DNA from: Zoroaster sp. YZ-2022 | Taxonomy: Eukaryota > Echinodermata > Asteroidea > Forcipulatida > Zoroasteridae | Direction: 5' to 3' | DNA length: 64,000 bases | Assembly (NCBI GenBank): GCA_029582265.1 | Contig: CM055837.1 | Span: 6,957,926 to 7,021,925 of the forward strand | Part shown: one piece after another, positions 30,101-34,443 of the stretch | How the letters are laid out: each line of letters begins with the position of its first letter | Numbering within the stretch: the stretch's first letter is position 1 | Notes under the pieces: generated by a model | The model's input: only the letters and a program-made list of their open reading frames with translations | Told to the model about the DNA's origin: nothing | Database searches by the model: none | Made by a program: the position numbers and the translations under genes

Positions 30101-33054
30101 GTACACTTGGAAGGAGCCAGGCTGAAGTCGCCCTCTTCGCTCAAGAATTGTTTTCTTAAAAAAAAAAATTTCATTCCCAACAATTCATTTATTTATTTAT
30201 TTCAGCTTTCTTTATTCAGGGTAGCAACGATTAAACTTCACAAAATTGTGTTATGATAGCTGAGTTCAAAATCGAATCATGCCTTGAATTTTCAATAACA
30301 TACATTAGCCGCTTAAGAAATAATGAGCAAATTTGTTGACAAATTTGAGACTCTTTGCTCAAGCACGAGGTGCCCAATATCGATCAGTGAACCACAGAGA
30401 TTGCCCGGCCGAGCAGCCGCACGTCGGCCTGGGGTCGACCAGCGTGCAGCGTGTACCAGATTCAGATTCATTCCTTGTGTCTCATCGTTAAAGATTTCTT
30501 TCTTAGAAATCCTTGCCAAAATCACAACGCTTTTTATTAAACGTCACCAAAATTGTCTCATGATATCGGACCATAAGTTCGAATCATGTCTTGAATTTTC
30601 AATGACCTACATGAAGCCGCTAAGAAATAATGAGCAAATTTGTTAACAAATTTAAGACTTCACTTTGCACAAGTACGACTGACTTCCACTGTAGAGATGT
30701 TTAAGAAATCCTTGCCAAAAAATCACAACGCTTTTATTAAACGTCACCAAAACTGTCTCATGATATCGGACCATAAGTTCGAATCATGTCTTGAATTTTC
30801 AATAACACACATGAAGCCGCTAAGAAATAATGAGCAAATTTGTTGACAAATTTGAGACTCTTTGCTCAAGTACGAGGTGCCCAATATCGATCAGTGAACC
30901 ACAGAGATTGCCCGGCGAGCGTCGCCGTCACGTCGGCCTGGGGTCGACCACGATGCAGCGTGTACCAGATTCAGATTCATTCCTTGTGTCTCATTGTTAA
31001 AGATTTCTTTCTTAGAAATCCTTGCCAAAAATCACAACGCTTTATTAAACGTCACCAAAATTGTCTCATGATATCGGACCATAAGTTCGAATCATGTCTT
31101 GAATTTCAATGACCTACCGGTACATGAAGCCGCTAAGAAATAATGAGCAAATTTGTTGACAAACCACTTTTGTGCCACTGTGTAACAAAAAATCTGCCTT
31201 TTTCGTCGAGCAGAAAAGTAGCAAAATTTACCGTGCTTGTCTTCAAACCAAAAGCAAAAAGGCAGAAAGCTGAACTTGTTTAAAGACAAAGAAAAGCGGA
31301 AAAAGTCACTTGCAACAACGTTCAATCTGCTTTTTCAATATTTAGAAAGCTGAAAAGCAGATATCCACTTTTCGACCTCCACAGCTAGTTGGCACCATTC
31401 TTGGATTTAAATTTTACGGCCATCTTGGAAAATAAATAAACGGCCTGCATCTTCTTTCTTGTGAAGTGTCGTGGCCGGCGGTCTAGATTACCGGACTCAA
31501 GTTCTGGTGTTAGCAGCAGAATGTGGGTTCGAATCCTGGCCCGTGACAATTGTGTCCTTGAGCAAGACACTTAACCATATTTGTTTCACTATAATTTTTA
31601 TTTCTGTAACAAGCATGACTTGGATAAGTTTATGCAACCAGTAATACGCCATAGTTTTGTAAATTTTCCGAAATGCTAAGCCAGCGGTAAGTCGTCATTT
31701 CACGAGTGCGGAATTACGTACATGGACGATATGTTGGCCTCATAAAAACAGTATTGCAACACTTACAGTTTATGTCACCAAATTAAAACAATAAATAAAA
31801 ACACAATGTTAACCCGAAAACATCAAGTTTTATGCATTTGGATGTGGCAGTATTCAGTTCACTTTTTTTTTTTATTTGTTGCTGACCCTTTGACAGCATG
31901 TTGACGACCACCAAAAGCGAATCCTATACTGGCACGTAATGTACATTTTTATAACATACACGCTTGAGTACAGTACAGCGACACGAATCGACGATCAATG
32001 CGTCAATGCTATCCGATGCACACGCTGCATGCACGCTCTATGTACAGACTCGGCATGTATTATTTACGTTATGTGTTTTGACTAAACTAATCCATTCATC
32101 CAAGATAAGCGCACAATGGGAGAGGTTATTACTACTAAAAGCCTAAACCATGCCTTGCTTTTGTGTCAGTGCAATAGGATTAAATCCACTGTATAACAAT
32201 AGGAGACATACACTCGGTGAATACTCGGTGAAAACACCGTGAACGAAACCACTGGGGCGTAAGCACCGTGAACTCGCCGTGAAAATGCATTTTCACGGAA
32301 AAAGTGCAATTCACCGAGCTTTCACGGTGCATTCACGGAGGAGATGTTCATAGTGTAAGTAGTCTTCATTCGCTTCTAGAAGCGAATCAGTAATTCTTTA
32401 AAAAATCATTGCAAATACAAAGCATTCATATATTTTGGTTTCCACAGACAACAGCTTGTTGACGACATAGAACAATAAAATCACAGATGTTCGTGGAAAA
32501 AAAAATTGAGGTCATGTAAATCTCTTACTATTTGTATCTAGTAAAATCAGTGGTTAAACAACTTTTTCCACTTTCACAAGCACTAACTTTCCAGTAAATC
32601 ATACAATTTCACTATAATTTTTATTTCTGTAACAAGCACGACTTAGATAAGTTTATGCAACCAGTAATACGCCATAGTTTTGTAAGTTTTCCAAGAAATG
32701 CTAAGCCAAAAGTAGGTGCGTCATTTCACGAGTGCGGCGAATTACGTACATGGACGATACCCATTTTTGTGGAGCCGGTCACATACGTGTTGCAACTGTA
32801 GCGCCCTCAATCGGTCAATTGTGTTTAACGTTAAGCCACAAATAATATGAACATGCAGAGATTTGAAAAAATATTTTCCAGGTAAGGAACAAGCTCAAAT
32901 GCATCATTTATGAACAAAAAAATTGGGAGTATTATGTGAAGATCGTAACAGTTGCTCACTATTTAAAAATAAGTTAGAAATAAGTGGAAATCATACCTGA
33001 ATCACCCACAACAACCACACGAACTTTCTCCAAGTCCAAGTCGATGGACGCCAT
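76..33054 (-). CDS. RABL3: RABL3, Rab-like small GTPase 3 (8 coding exons, complete)
   Basis: Coding exons in transcript order: 32997-33054, 17469-17560, 15912-16029, 13402-13519, 12325-12469, 6023-6094, 2316-2354, 76-150. They total 717 nt and keep phase throughout, giving 238 aa, close to the 236 aa of human RABL3. The P-loop GDSGVGKSS is at residues 17-25, WDIGG of the DxxG switch region at 69-73, and the guanine-specificity motif GTKHD at 147-151. There is no C-terminal CAAX or Cys-Cys prenylation signal; the protein ends MKNLHND, like the KSLH-type end of vertebrate RABL3. Family knowledge: RABL3 is a cytosolic, dimer-forming atypical Rab that binds SmgGDS (RAP1GDS1) and affects RAS prenylation. 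The gene is stretched to 33 kb by transposons in introns 1, 3 and 5. It is head-to-head with GTF2E1, as in vertebrates. Splice sites are inferred, not from transcripts. Confidence 0.93.
628..1015. mobile_element. MITE, TAA|GGCC family, copy 1
   Basis: About 390 bp, bounded by TAA target copies and GGCC ends, with the shared terminal signature GACCAGAAACCGGAGAC near one end. It is one of five copies (also 3832, 16983, 42395, 53042), and the copies share internal text around CACAGCACGGCAGAATTCC. There is no coding capacity. TSD and end type suggest a PIF/Harbinger-like non-autonomous element. Confidence 0.75.
1019..2315. other. RABL3 intron 7, no recognisable gene
   Basis: Low-complexity and AT-rich intron sequence with a G run near 1062-1073 and several GACTCGAGT-like repeats near 1430-1520. 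No conserved coding segment or RNA gene is seen on either strand. The short open frames here have no family resemblance. Confidence 0.5.
2316..2354 (-). CDS. RABL3: RABL3 coding exon 7
   Basis: Residues 202-214, 13 codons: VIERRFFSRDSSQ. It has the same 13-residue length as the matching vertebrate segment (VIEKRYFLREGNQ). The acceptor is CCTTGCAG|GTG and the donor CCAG|GTGTGT. Confidence 0.87.
2502..2743. mobile_element. Short TIR element (MITE), TACGTGAAGCGTGCCA ends
   Basis: About 240 bp with inverted ends: TACGTGAAGCGTGCCA on the left and TGGCACGCTTCATGTACG on the right. It is non-coding and lies just beyond RABL3 exon 7 on the exon 7' side. Confidence 0.65.
2759..3163. mobile_element. 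TIR element with TAA|GGCACC ends, interrupted by a second MITE
   Basis: The left end GGCACCTTC and right end GAAGGTGCC are inverted and flanked by TAA on both sides. Further matching inside the ends includes CAAAACT...TTCCGG. The middle holds the 2924-3067 insertion. The 3-bp TAA duplication fits Harbinger-type targets. Confidence 0.7.
2924..3067. mobile_element. MITE with CAGACATGCAACTT ends, nested
   Basis: 144 bp with inverted ends CAGACATGCAACTT / AAGTTGCATGTCTG and a TATATT duplication on both sides. A second copy sits at 42613-42729, also inside another MITE. It contains the self-complementary CAGCTGATCAGCTG. Confidence 0.8.
3832..4191. mobile_element. MITE, TAA|GGCC family, copy 2
   Basis: Same family as 628-1015. 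The GGCC...GGCC ends are next to CTA/TAA. It includes the shared internal text with GGACCAAATTTCC and GCACAGCACGGCAGAATTCC. Confidence 0.75.
4604..4654 (-). CDS. RABL3: Candidate alternative RABL3 exon 7 (exon 7')
   Basis: A 51-nt phase-0 open segment between exons 6 and 7. It is flanked by acceptor TACTCGTAG|GTT and donor AAG|GTTTGT. It encodes VIHRRFYYNPTKDSPQK, which resembles the constitutive exon 7 (VIERRFFSRDSSQ) at the same place in the family alignment (human VIEKRYF...). Either exon joins exon 8 in frame, so mutually exclusive use would give a 238- or 242-aa protein; using both also stays in frame. It could be a decayed exon duplicate. No transcript evidence is available. Confidence 0.5.
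4975..5770. repeat. Minisatellite, about 81-bp unit, roughly 9-10 copies
   Basis: Each unit contains ATCTTGATTCAAAGAGAGTA, an AGAAGCAGTTTTGCCAACAT block and TGTACCTTCCCTTCAA. Most units are 80-82 bp. The period is close to a multiple of 3, so frames on both strands stay open and look like repetitive ORFs; they are not genes. It lies in the RABL3 intron between exons 6 and 7'. Confidence 0.93.
6023..6094 (-). CDS. RABL3: RABL3 coding exon 6
   Basis: Residues 178-201, 24 codons, with APGSTNAVKLSRFFDK, matching the vertebrate AAGSSNAVKLSRFFDK segment. The acceptor is TCTACAG|GAT and the donor AAG|GTGAGT. Confidence 0.93.
6145..6982. mobile_element. piggyBac-like MITE, TTAA|CCCTCCTAC ends, interrupted by a SINE
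   Basis: The left end is TTAACCCTCCTAC and the right end GTAGGAGGGTTTTAA (slightly decayed). It is the reverse-oriented relative of the uninterrupted copy at 19479-19973. The SINE at 6258-6613 sits inside. TTAA target and CCCT ends fit the CCYT/TTAA signature of piggyBac. Confidence 0.75.
6258..6613 (-). mobile_element. tRNA-derived SINE, full head and 3' tail
   Basis: Read on the minus strand it starts with a tRNA-like head: box A GTGGCCGAGCGGTCT near 6593-6609 and box B GGTTCGAATCC near 6543-6553. A tRNA-unrelated body follows, then a 3' end GCGCCTTGAGC...GTGGATACGTGCGCTA and a (TAA/TTA)n tail at 6258-6283. The 3' end matches that of the LINE family in this window. Not a functional tRNA gene. 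Confidence 0.88.
7308..7573. mobile_element. piggyBac-like MITE, TTAA|CCCTAACC ends
   Basis: Left TTAACCCTAACC and right GGTTAGGGTTAA ends. The interior includes CCTCTTCAAATGGGGCAAAATT, shared with 15510-15780, 18195-18440 and 39018-39203. Non-coding. The ends mimic telomere repeat text but occur once per end. Confidence 0.85.
10914..11649. mobile_element. Non-autonomous TIR transposon inside the LINE, 9-bp TSD
   Basis: 736 bp with perfect inverted ends of about 28 bp starting ATGGAGGAAGAAAACAGAAG. It is flanked by GCGAAGACC at 10905-10913 and 11650-11658. The other LINE copy has a single GCGAAGATT at the same place, which confirms the boundaries. A 9-bp duplication would fit Mutator-like elements; if one more base belongs to each end the TSD is 7 bp. 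Non-coding. Confidence 0.88.
11731..11976 (-). pseudogene. LINE ORF N-terminus with 2A-like motif (copy A)
   Basis: The open frame starts at 11976 with a hydrophobic stretch (residues about 11-21) and reaches DINPNPGP at residues 75-82. It becomes chimeric at the 736-bp insertion, so the apparent ORF end at 11578 belongs to the inserted element. Confidence 0.8.
12325..12469 (-). CDS. RABL3: RABL3 coding exon 5
   Basis: Residues 129-177. It contains EYDPEQFAGSHIPVLVVGTKHDQ, with the G4 motif, and ends EECGANEINL. The acceptor is T-tract TTTACAG|TGA and the donor CTT|GTAAGT. Phase matches both neighbours exactly. Confidence 0.93.
13006..13324. mobile_element. TIR element with TAA|GGCCAAGTAAAA ends
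   Basis: About 320 bp. Both ends read GGCCAAGTAAAAAAAA then ATACCAGTTGATCGTCC, inverted and flanked by TAA. The interior has GGCCATTTTGAATTT / GGCCATCTTGGAAAA motifs; a related fragment lies near 31390-31440. Harbinger-like by TSD and end. Confidence 0.8.
13402..13519 (-). CDS. RABL3: RABL3 coding exon 4
   Basis: Residues 90-128 plus two bases. It opens IILVHDLTNRKSHYNL, near-identical to the vertebrate segment after FYNSVNG. The acceptor is TTTTGCAG|GTA and the donor ACAAG|GTATAA. Confidence 0.92.
13606..13851. mobile_element. MITE with CATAACAGCAAAAGAAACGT ends
   Basis: About 245 bp with inverted ends of roughly 36 bp (TATATACATAACAGC... and ...GCTGTTATGTATATA). It is AT-rich inside and flanked by TA-rich text, consistent with a TA target. 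It sits just upstream of RABL3 exon 4. Confidence 0.75.
13902..14645. mobile_element. piggyBac-like MITE (CCCTCCTAC family) with nested element
   Basis: Left TTAACCATCCTACTATAG, right GTAGGAGGGTTAA. The interior includes GTTTTGACTGTTGACC and GTGCACACAGGGGCA, shared with 12630-12920 (partial), 35733-35975 and 46194-46495. It is split by a second TIR element at 14103-14524. Confidence 0.75.
14103..14524. mobile_element. TIR element GTGACCGTCCACCAC, nested
   Basis: Inverted ends GTGACCGTCCACCAC...GGGCTGTAAAGTCG and CGACTTTACAGCCCC...GTGGTGGATGGTCAC, flanked by AAAT. The sister MITE copies near 12801-12815 and 46378-46392 read straight through (CTGTAAATGTACTTAC), giving the empty site. Confidence 0.8.
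14761..14932. repeat. Tandem repeat, 10-bp unit TTACAGAATG, about 17 copies
   Basis: Perfect head-to-tail units over about 172 bp. A 10-bp period gives three interlocking repetitive frames (TECYRMLQNV) that are not genes. It lies in RABL3 intron 3. Perfect units suggest recent expansion or length polymorphism. Confidence 0.98.
15510..15780. mobile_element. piggyBac-like MITE, TTAA|CCCTAACC family
   Basis: Left TTAACCCTAACCACCC; the right end is slightly decayed (GGTTAGGGTTATTAA). Same interior as 7308-7573. Confidence 0.8.
15912..16029 (-). CDS. RABL3: RABL3 coding exon 3
   Basis: Residues 51-89 plus one base. It has the RABL3-specific HEYKEGTP segment and WDIGGSV, ending FYNPVNG. The acceptor is TCTGCAG|ATT and the donor AATG|GTAAGC. 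The stretch between GGSV and FYN is a few residues shorter than in human RABL3. Confidence 0.93.
16765..16903. mobile_element. Short piggyBac-like MITE, TTAA ends
   Basis: 139 bp between TTAATCCTAACCCCC and GGTGGTTAGGGTTAA. The interior is partly related to the other CCCTAACC elements (GGCTAGGAACCTTCCTGAATCC). Confidence 0.75.
16983..17354. mobile_element. MITE, TAA|GGCC family, copy 3
   Basis: Starts GGCCAAAAAAGTG and ends TTGGCC|TAA. It carries the family core with GGACATTTTTCACATAGGGG-like text on the plus strand. It lies just past RABL3 exon 2. Confidence 0.72.
17469..17560 (-). CDS. RABL3: RABL3 coding exon 2
   Basis: Residues 20-50. It completes the P-loop (GVGKSSLVNLIC) and runs to the switch I region (GWTIGAAVDVK). 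The acceptor is ...CCTGCAG|GTG and the donor AAG|GTCAGC. It is too short to show as an open frame; it was found by reading the minus strand for the GKSS motif. Confidence 0.93.
17599..18051. mobile_element. TIR element AGAATGTC...GACATTCT, uninterrupted copy
   Basis: Ends AGAATGTCATATCCGACCGCC and GGCGGTCGGATACGACATTCT. It shares its right half with 54434-57560, where it is interrupted by a 2.3-kb insertion; this copy is therefore the empty-site reference. Confidence 0.82.
18195..18440. mobile_element. piggyBac-like MITE, TTAA|CCCTAACC family
   Basis: 246 bp between TTAACCCTAACCCC and GGTGGTTAGGGTTAA. The interior is the reverse complement of the 7308-7573 core. Confidence 0.85.
18675..18957. 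mobile_element. Pair of 90-bp piggyBac-like MITEs in opposite orientation
   Basis: Two minimal elements, 18675-18764 and 18868-18957, each with TTAACCCTAACTCCCTAG-type ends and about 60 bp of related interior, inverted relative to each other and 100 bp apart. They could pair as a large foldback in the transcript. Confidence 0.8.
19479..19973. mobile_element. piggyBac-like MITE, TTAA|CCCTCCTAC family, intact copy
   Basis: 495 bp from TTAACCCTCCTAC to GTAGGAGGGTTAA. It has no SINE, unlike 6145-6982, so it is the reference for that nested insertion. Confidence 0.88.
20415..21945 (+). mobile_element. 5'-truncated LINE copy inserted in the 5' UTR of its own family
   Basis: It begins abruptly at GACAAGGAAG, which in the host is internal RT sequence (24072 onward), and ends with (TTA)n directly joined to GATTATAGCCTG of the host UTR. 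Copy A at 7656-12162 reads continuously CTGATTTAGATTATAG at this point. 5' truncation and an intact 3' tail are the usual result of target-primed reverse transcription. It retains RT blocks (AFDTVDH, YADDTQLY at 20906-20929) but has frameshifts. Confidence 0.92.
22001..22765 (+). pseudogene. LINE ORF N-terminal part: hydrophobic leader, 2A-like motif, endonuclease start
   Basis: 254 residues remain open. Residues 11-21 are strongly hydrophobic (VYILFILLLL), possibly a signal sequence; DINPNPGP is at 75-82; a basic segment (RGKKAGRRR) lies near 144-152; and the APE-type endonuclease begins near residue 192 (LCVLNTQSI). Frameshifts end the frame at 22765, and endonuclease text continues in another frame just downstream. 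Known for this class: 2A-like sequences near the N-terminus of CR1-type LINEs in sea urchin and amphioxus. Confidence 0.85.
24546..25376 (+). pseudogene. LINE reverse transcriptase C-terminal part
   Basis: 276 open residues beginning just before YADDTQLY (RT catalytic aspartates) and including the post-RT segment (KSAAEQIIHAFVTSRLD, ITPILKELHWLPV) typical of CR1/L2/Jockey-type elements. One frame slip lies upstream (near 24315) and another in the DEKQN region. Not host coding. Confidence 0.85.
25606..26596. other. RABL3 intron 1 segment without recognised gene
   Basis: Unique-looking intron sequence. Only a short stretch (about 26470-26510) is the reverse complement of text at 19365-19400 (ATAGAGCGAGTCACAT). 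No coding homology or structured RNA is recognised. Confidence 0.5.
26599..27896. mobile_element. TA-flanked TIR transposon, CCGTAATTTCCTGCGTATAA ends
   Basis: 1.3 kb with inverted ends CCGTAATTTCCTGCGTATAA / TTATACGCAGGAAATTACGG and a TA duplication at 26597 and 27897, consistent with the Tc1/mariner target. Subterminal text repeats variants of GCGCCTTATC. The interior has about three tandem ~80-bp units (26830-27040) with CAACTGTTGTTGGCACA. There is no transposase frame, so it is non-autonomous. Confidence 0.8.
30240..31165. repeat. Tandem-like repeat, units about 190-330 bp, about 3-4 copies
   Basis: Repeated blocks contain TAAGAAATAATGAGCAAATTT, TCATGATATCGGACCATAAG, TTCGAATCATGTCTTGAATT and CCAATATCGATCAGTGAACC. 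Middle units are shortened. It lies inside the 28491-32355 transposon. The TTCGAATC text resembles a Pol III box B but no box A was found. Confidence 0.8.
31466..31587 (+). mobile_element. SINE head fragment (tRNA-derived)
   Basis: It carries GTGTCGTGGCC, a decayed box A, box B GGTTCGAATCC near 31528 and TTGAGCAAGACACTTAA. It stops before the SINE body and LINE-like tail. Confidence 0.82.
31588..31735. repeat. Dispersed duplicate of 32606-32760
   Basis: About 150 bp in direct orientation with the block at 32606-32760: TTTCACTATAATTTTTATTT, GCAACCAGTAATACGCCATA, ATTACGTACATGGACGATA. One copy is inside the 3.9-kb transposon and one just outside it, next to RABL3 exon 1. Confidence 0.85.
32997..33054 (-). 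CDS. RABL3: RABL3 coding exon 1
   Basis: Residues 1-19 plus one base. It encodes the start methionine, the first beta strand (VRVVVVGDS) and the beginning of the P-loop. The donor is TCAG|GTATGA. The ATG is the first in frame and matches the family start (MAS). Confidence 0.93.
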
Positions 33055-33210
33055 TTTGTGTACTGTGGAATGAGCGTAGTACCCTTACACTTTGTATTAA
33101 GTAGTGCATCTTCGAATGTGCACCAGACTAGTACTTTTGTGTTGACTTCGCAATGTAAACATTTAAAGAAACTGTGTAGGTTCATTGGAGCACGGAGGAA
33201 GGAAATACAG
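33055..33210. promoter_or_regulatory. Probable shared RABL3/GTF2E1 bidirectional promoter
   Basis: RABL3 begins at 33054 on the minus strand. GTF2E1's start exon has an upstream acceptor (TTTCCTTAG at 34248-34256), implying a non-coding first exon; the best donor after RABL3 is ATACAG|GTTTTG at 33210/33211. That leaves about 150 bp for both 5' UTRs and the core promoter. No TATA box is visible. The two genes are also divergent neighbours in vertebrates. Confidence 0.5.
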
Positions 33211-33340
33211 GTTTTGTGAGATTTTTAGGTTATTTTACTTAATATTTTAAGGGAAGGTACAACATTGGTAATTACCAGATTATAAAATTACTGTCATAAA
33301 CTTTAACATTGTTTTTACAAAAGTGGTAAGCCTTAATTTA

Positions 33341-34196
33341 GGCCAAGACTCCGGCAAGAGAATGAAAGTCATAGATTTGCGTCCGGGAAATTTTGAAAAC
33401 ACATGAGGCTTTTTTTCATTATTCATTATTTCCATGGGGTCATGCCTATGTTCCCTCAGCCCTATGTTCCCTCAATGCCTAAAATTTTTTTAAAATCCAA
33501 ATTAGGCCCTATGTTCCCTCAACCCTATGTTCCCTCAACCATATGTTCCTCATCCCAAAATAGACCCTATGTTCCCTCAGCGAACATAGGGCTGAGGGAA
33601 CATAGGGTCTATTTTGGGATGAGGGAACATAGGGCTGAGGTAACATAGGGTCTATTTTGGGATGAGGGAACATAGGGCTGAGGGAACATAAGGCTGAGGG
33701 AACTTGAGTACGGTCCCATTTCCATTGATCATTAATAACAGCGCAATCACAAGATGTTTCTTCTAATCTGTGTACGTACATGCATCATTATACGTGCGGG
33801 CCGCACACACAGGCATACTAAATTACTAGTACTACTCACTAGCTAGGCTCAACAGCGAACGTGTTGTGCATGTGAAGACGGTACAGTTGCAGGTGCGGAT
33901 CGGACGGAGTTTACCATACAGTTTTAGCGCGATGCGACCTTTTTTGTGAACGACGTACGCGGGACTAAGACTGTAAGAGAACATGTGCTAATGATTATTT
34001 TATAGCGCACATACTGGTGGAAATTTGGTAAAAACTTCGTTTTACTGATGTGGATGATTTGGAACTAAATTTGTTTGGTGAAAATACCTTTTTTGTGCAA
34101 ATAATGATTTTTTTGGCAAATAATGAACAATTTAGGCGGTAGCTTTCGGGACATGCGGGTGGTGGACGCAAATCTATGACTTTCATTCTCATGGCC
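33341..34196. mobile_element. TIR element GGCC...GAATGAAAGTCATAGATTTG, with nested insertion
   Basis: Inverted ends contain AGAATGAAAGTCATAGATTTG, flanked by TTA. A second copy is at 57673-58290 in opposite orientation and without the 33436-33717 insert. It lies between RABL3 and GTF2E1, in the inferred 5' UTR intron of GTF2E1. Confidence 0.85.
33436..33717. mobile_element. Foldback element with GAACATAGGG repeats, 8-bp TSD
   Basis: 282 bp of alternating CCCTATGTTCCCTCA and its complement TGAGGGAACATAGGG, forming a long hairpin centred near 33585. ATTTCCAT occurs directly on both sides (33428-33435, 33718-33725). The other host copy (58200-58220, reverse strand) has the site once. An 8-bp duplication fits hAT-type insertion. 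Confidence 0.82.
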
Positions 34197-34296
34197 TTAA
34201 AACAAAAAACTAAATGTAATAATTTCCCTCAAGTACAATTTTTCTTCTTTCCTTAGTTAAGAAAGTTCAAGTTGTCCAAAGCCCAACTGACCGAGA

Positions 34297-34443
34297 ATGA
34301 ATCCAGTTCTTGTCTCTGAGCCAGCAGTGCTTACTGAGGTACCAGATGAGTTAAAACGCCTGGCAAGGTTTATCATGCGTGGATTTTACTCCATAGAGCA
34401 TGCACTGATCATAGACATCCTTGTACGCAATCCCATTGTCAAG
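34297..34443 (+). CDS. GTF2E1: GTF2E1 coding exon 1
   Basis: Residues 1-49, start to NPIVK. Donor AAG|GTCAGT. The ATG is followed by a slightly longer leader than in human before LTEVP. Confidence 0.93.

Larger units (their letters stand above)
28491..32355. mobile_element. 3.9-kb DNA transposon with 64-bp perfect TIRs, TAA target
   Basis: Left CACTATGAACATCTCCTCCG... and right ...CGGAGGAGATGTTCATAGTG are identical over 64 bp in inverted orientation and flanked by TAA (28488-28490, 32356-32358). Subterminal ends are rich in CCGTGAA/GGTGAA repeats, which may be transposase-binding arrays. No long ORF; the interior is filled with repeats (30240-31165), a SINE head (31466-31587) and a duplicated block. 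Harbinger-like by TSD only. Confidence 0.85.

Noticed and set aside
30570..30600. Pol III box B (AGTTCGAATC) in the 30-31 kb repeat
   Set aside because: No box A at the right distance, and the repeat does not look tRNA-like.
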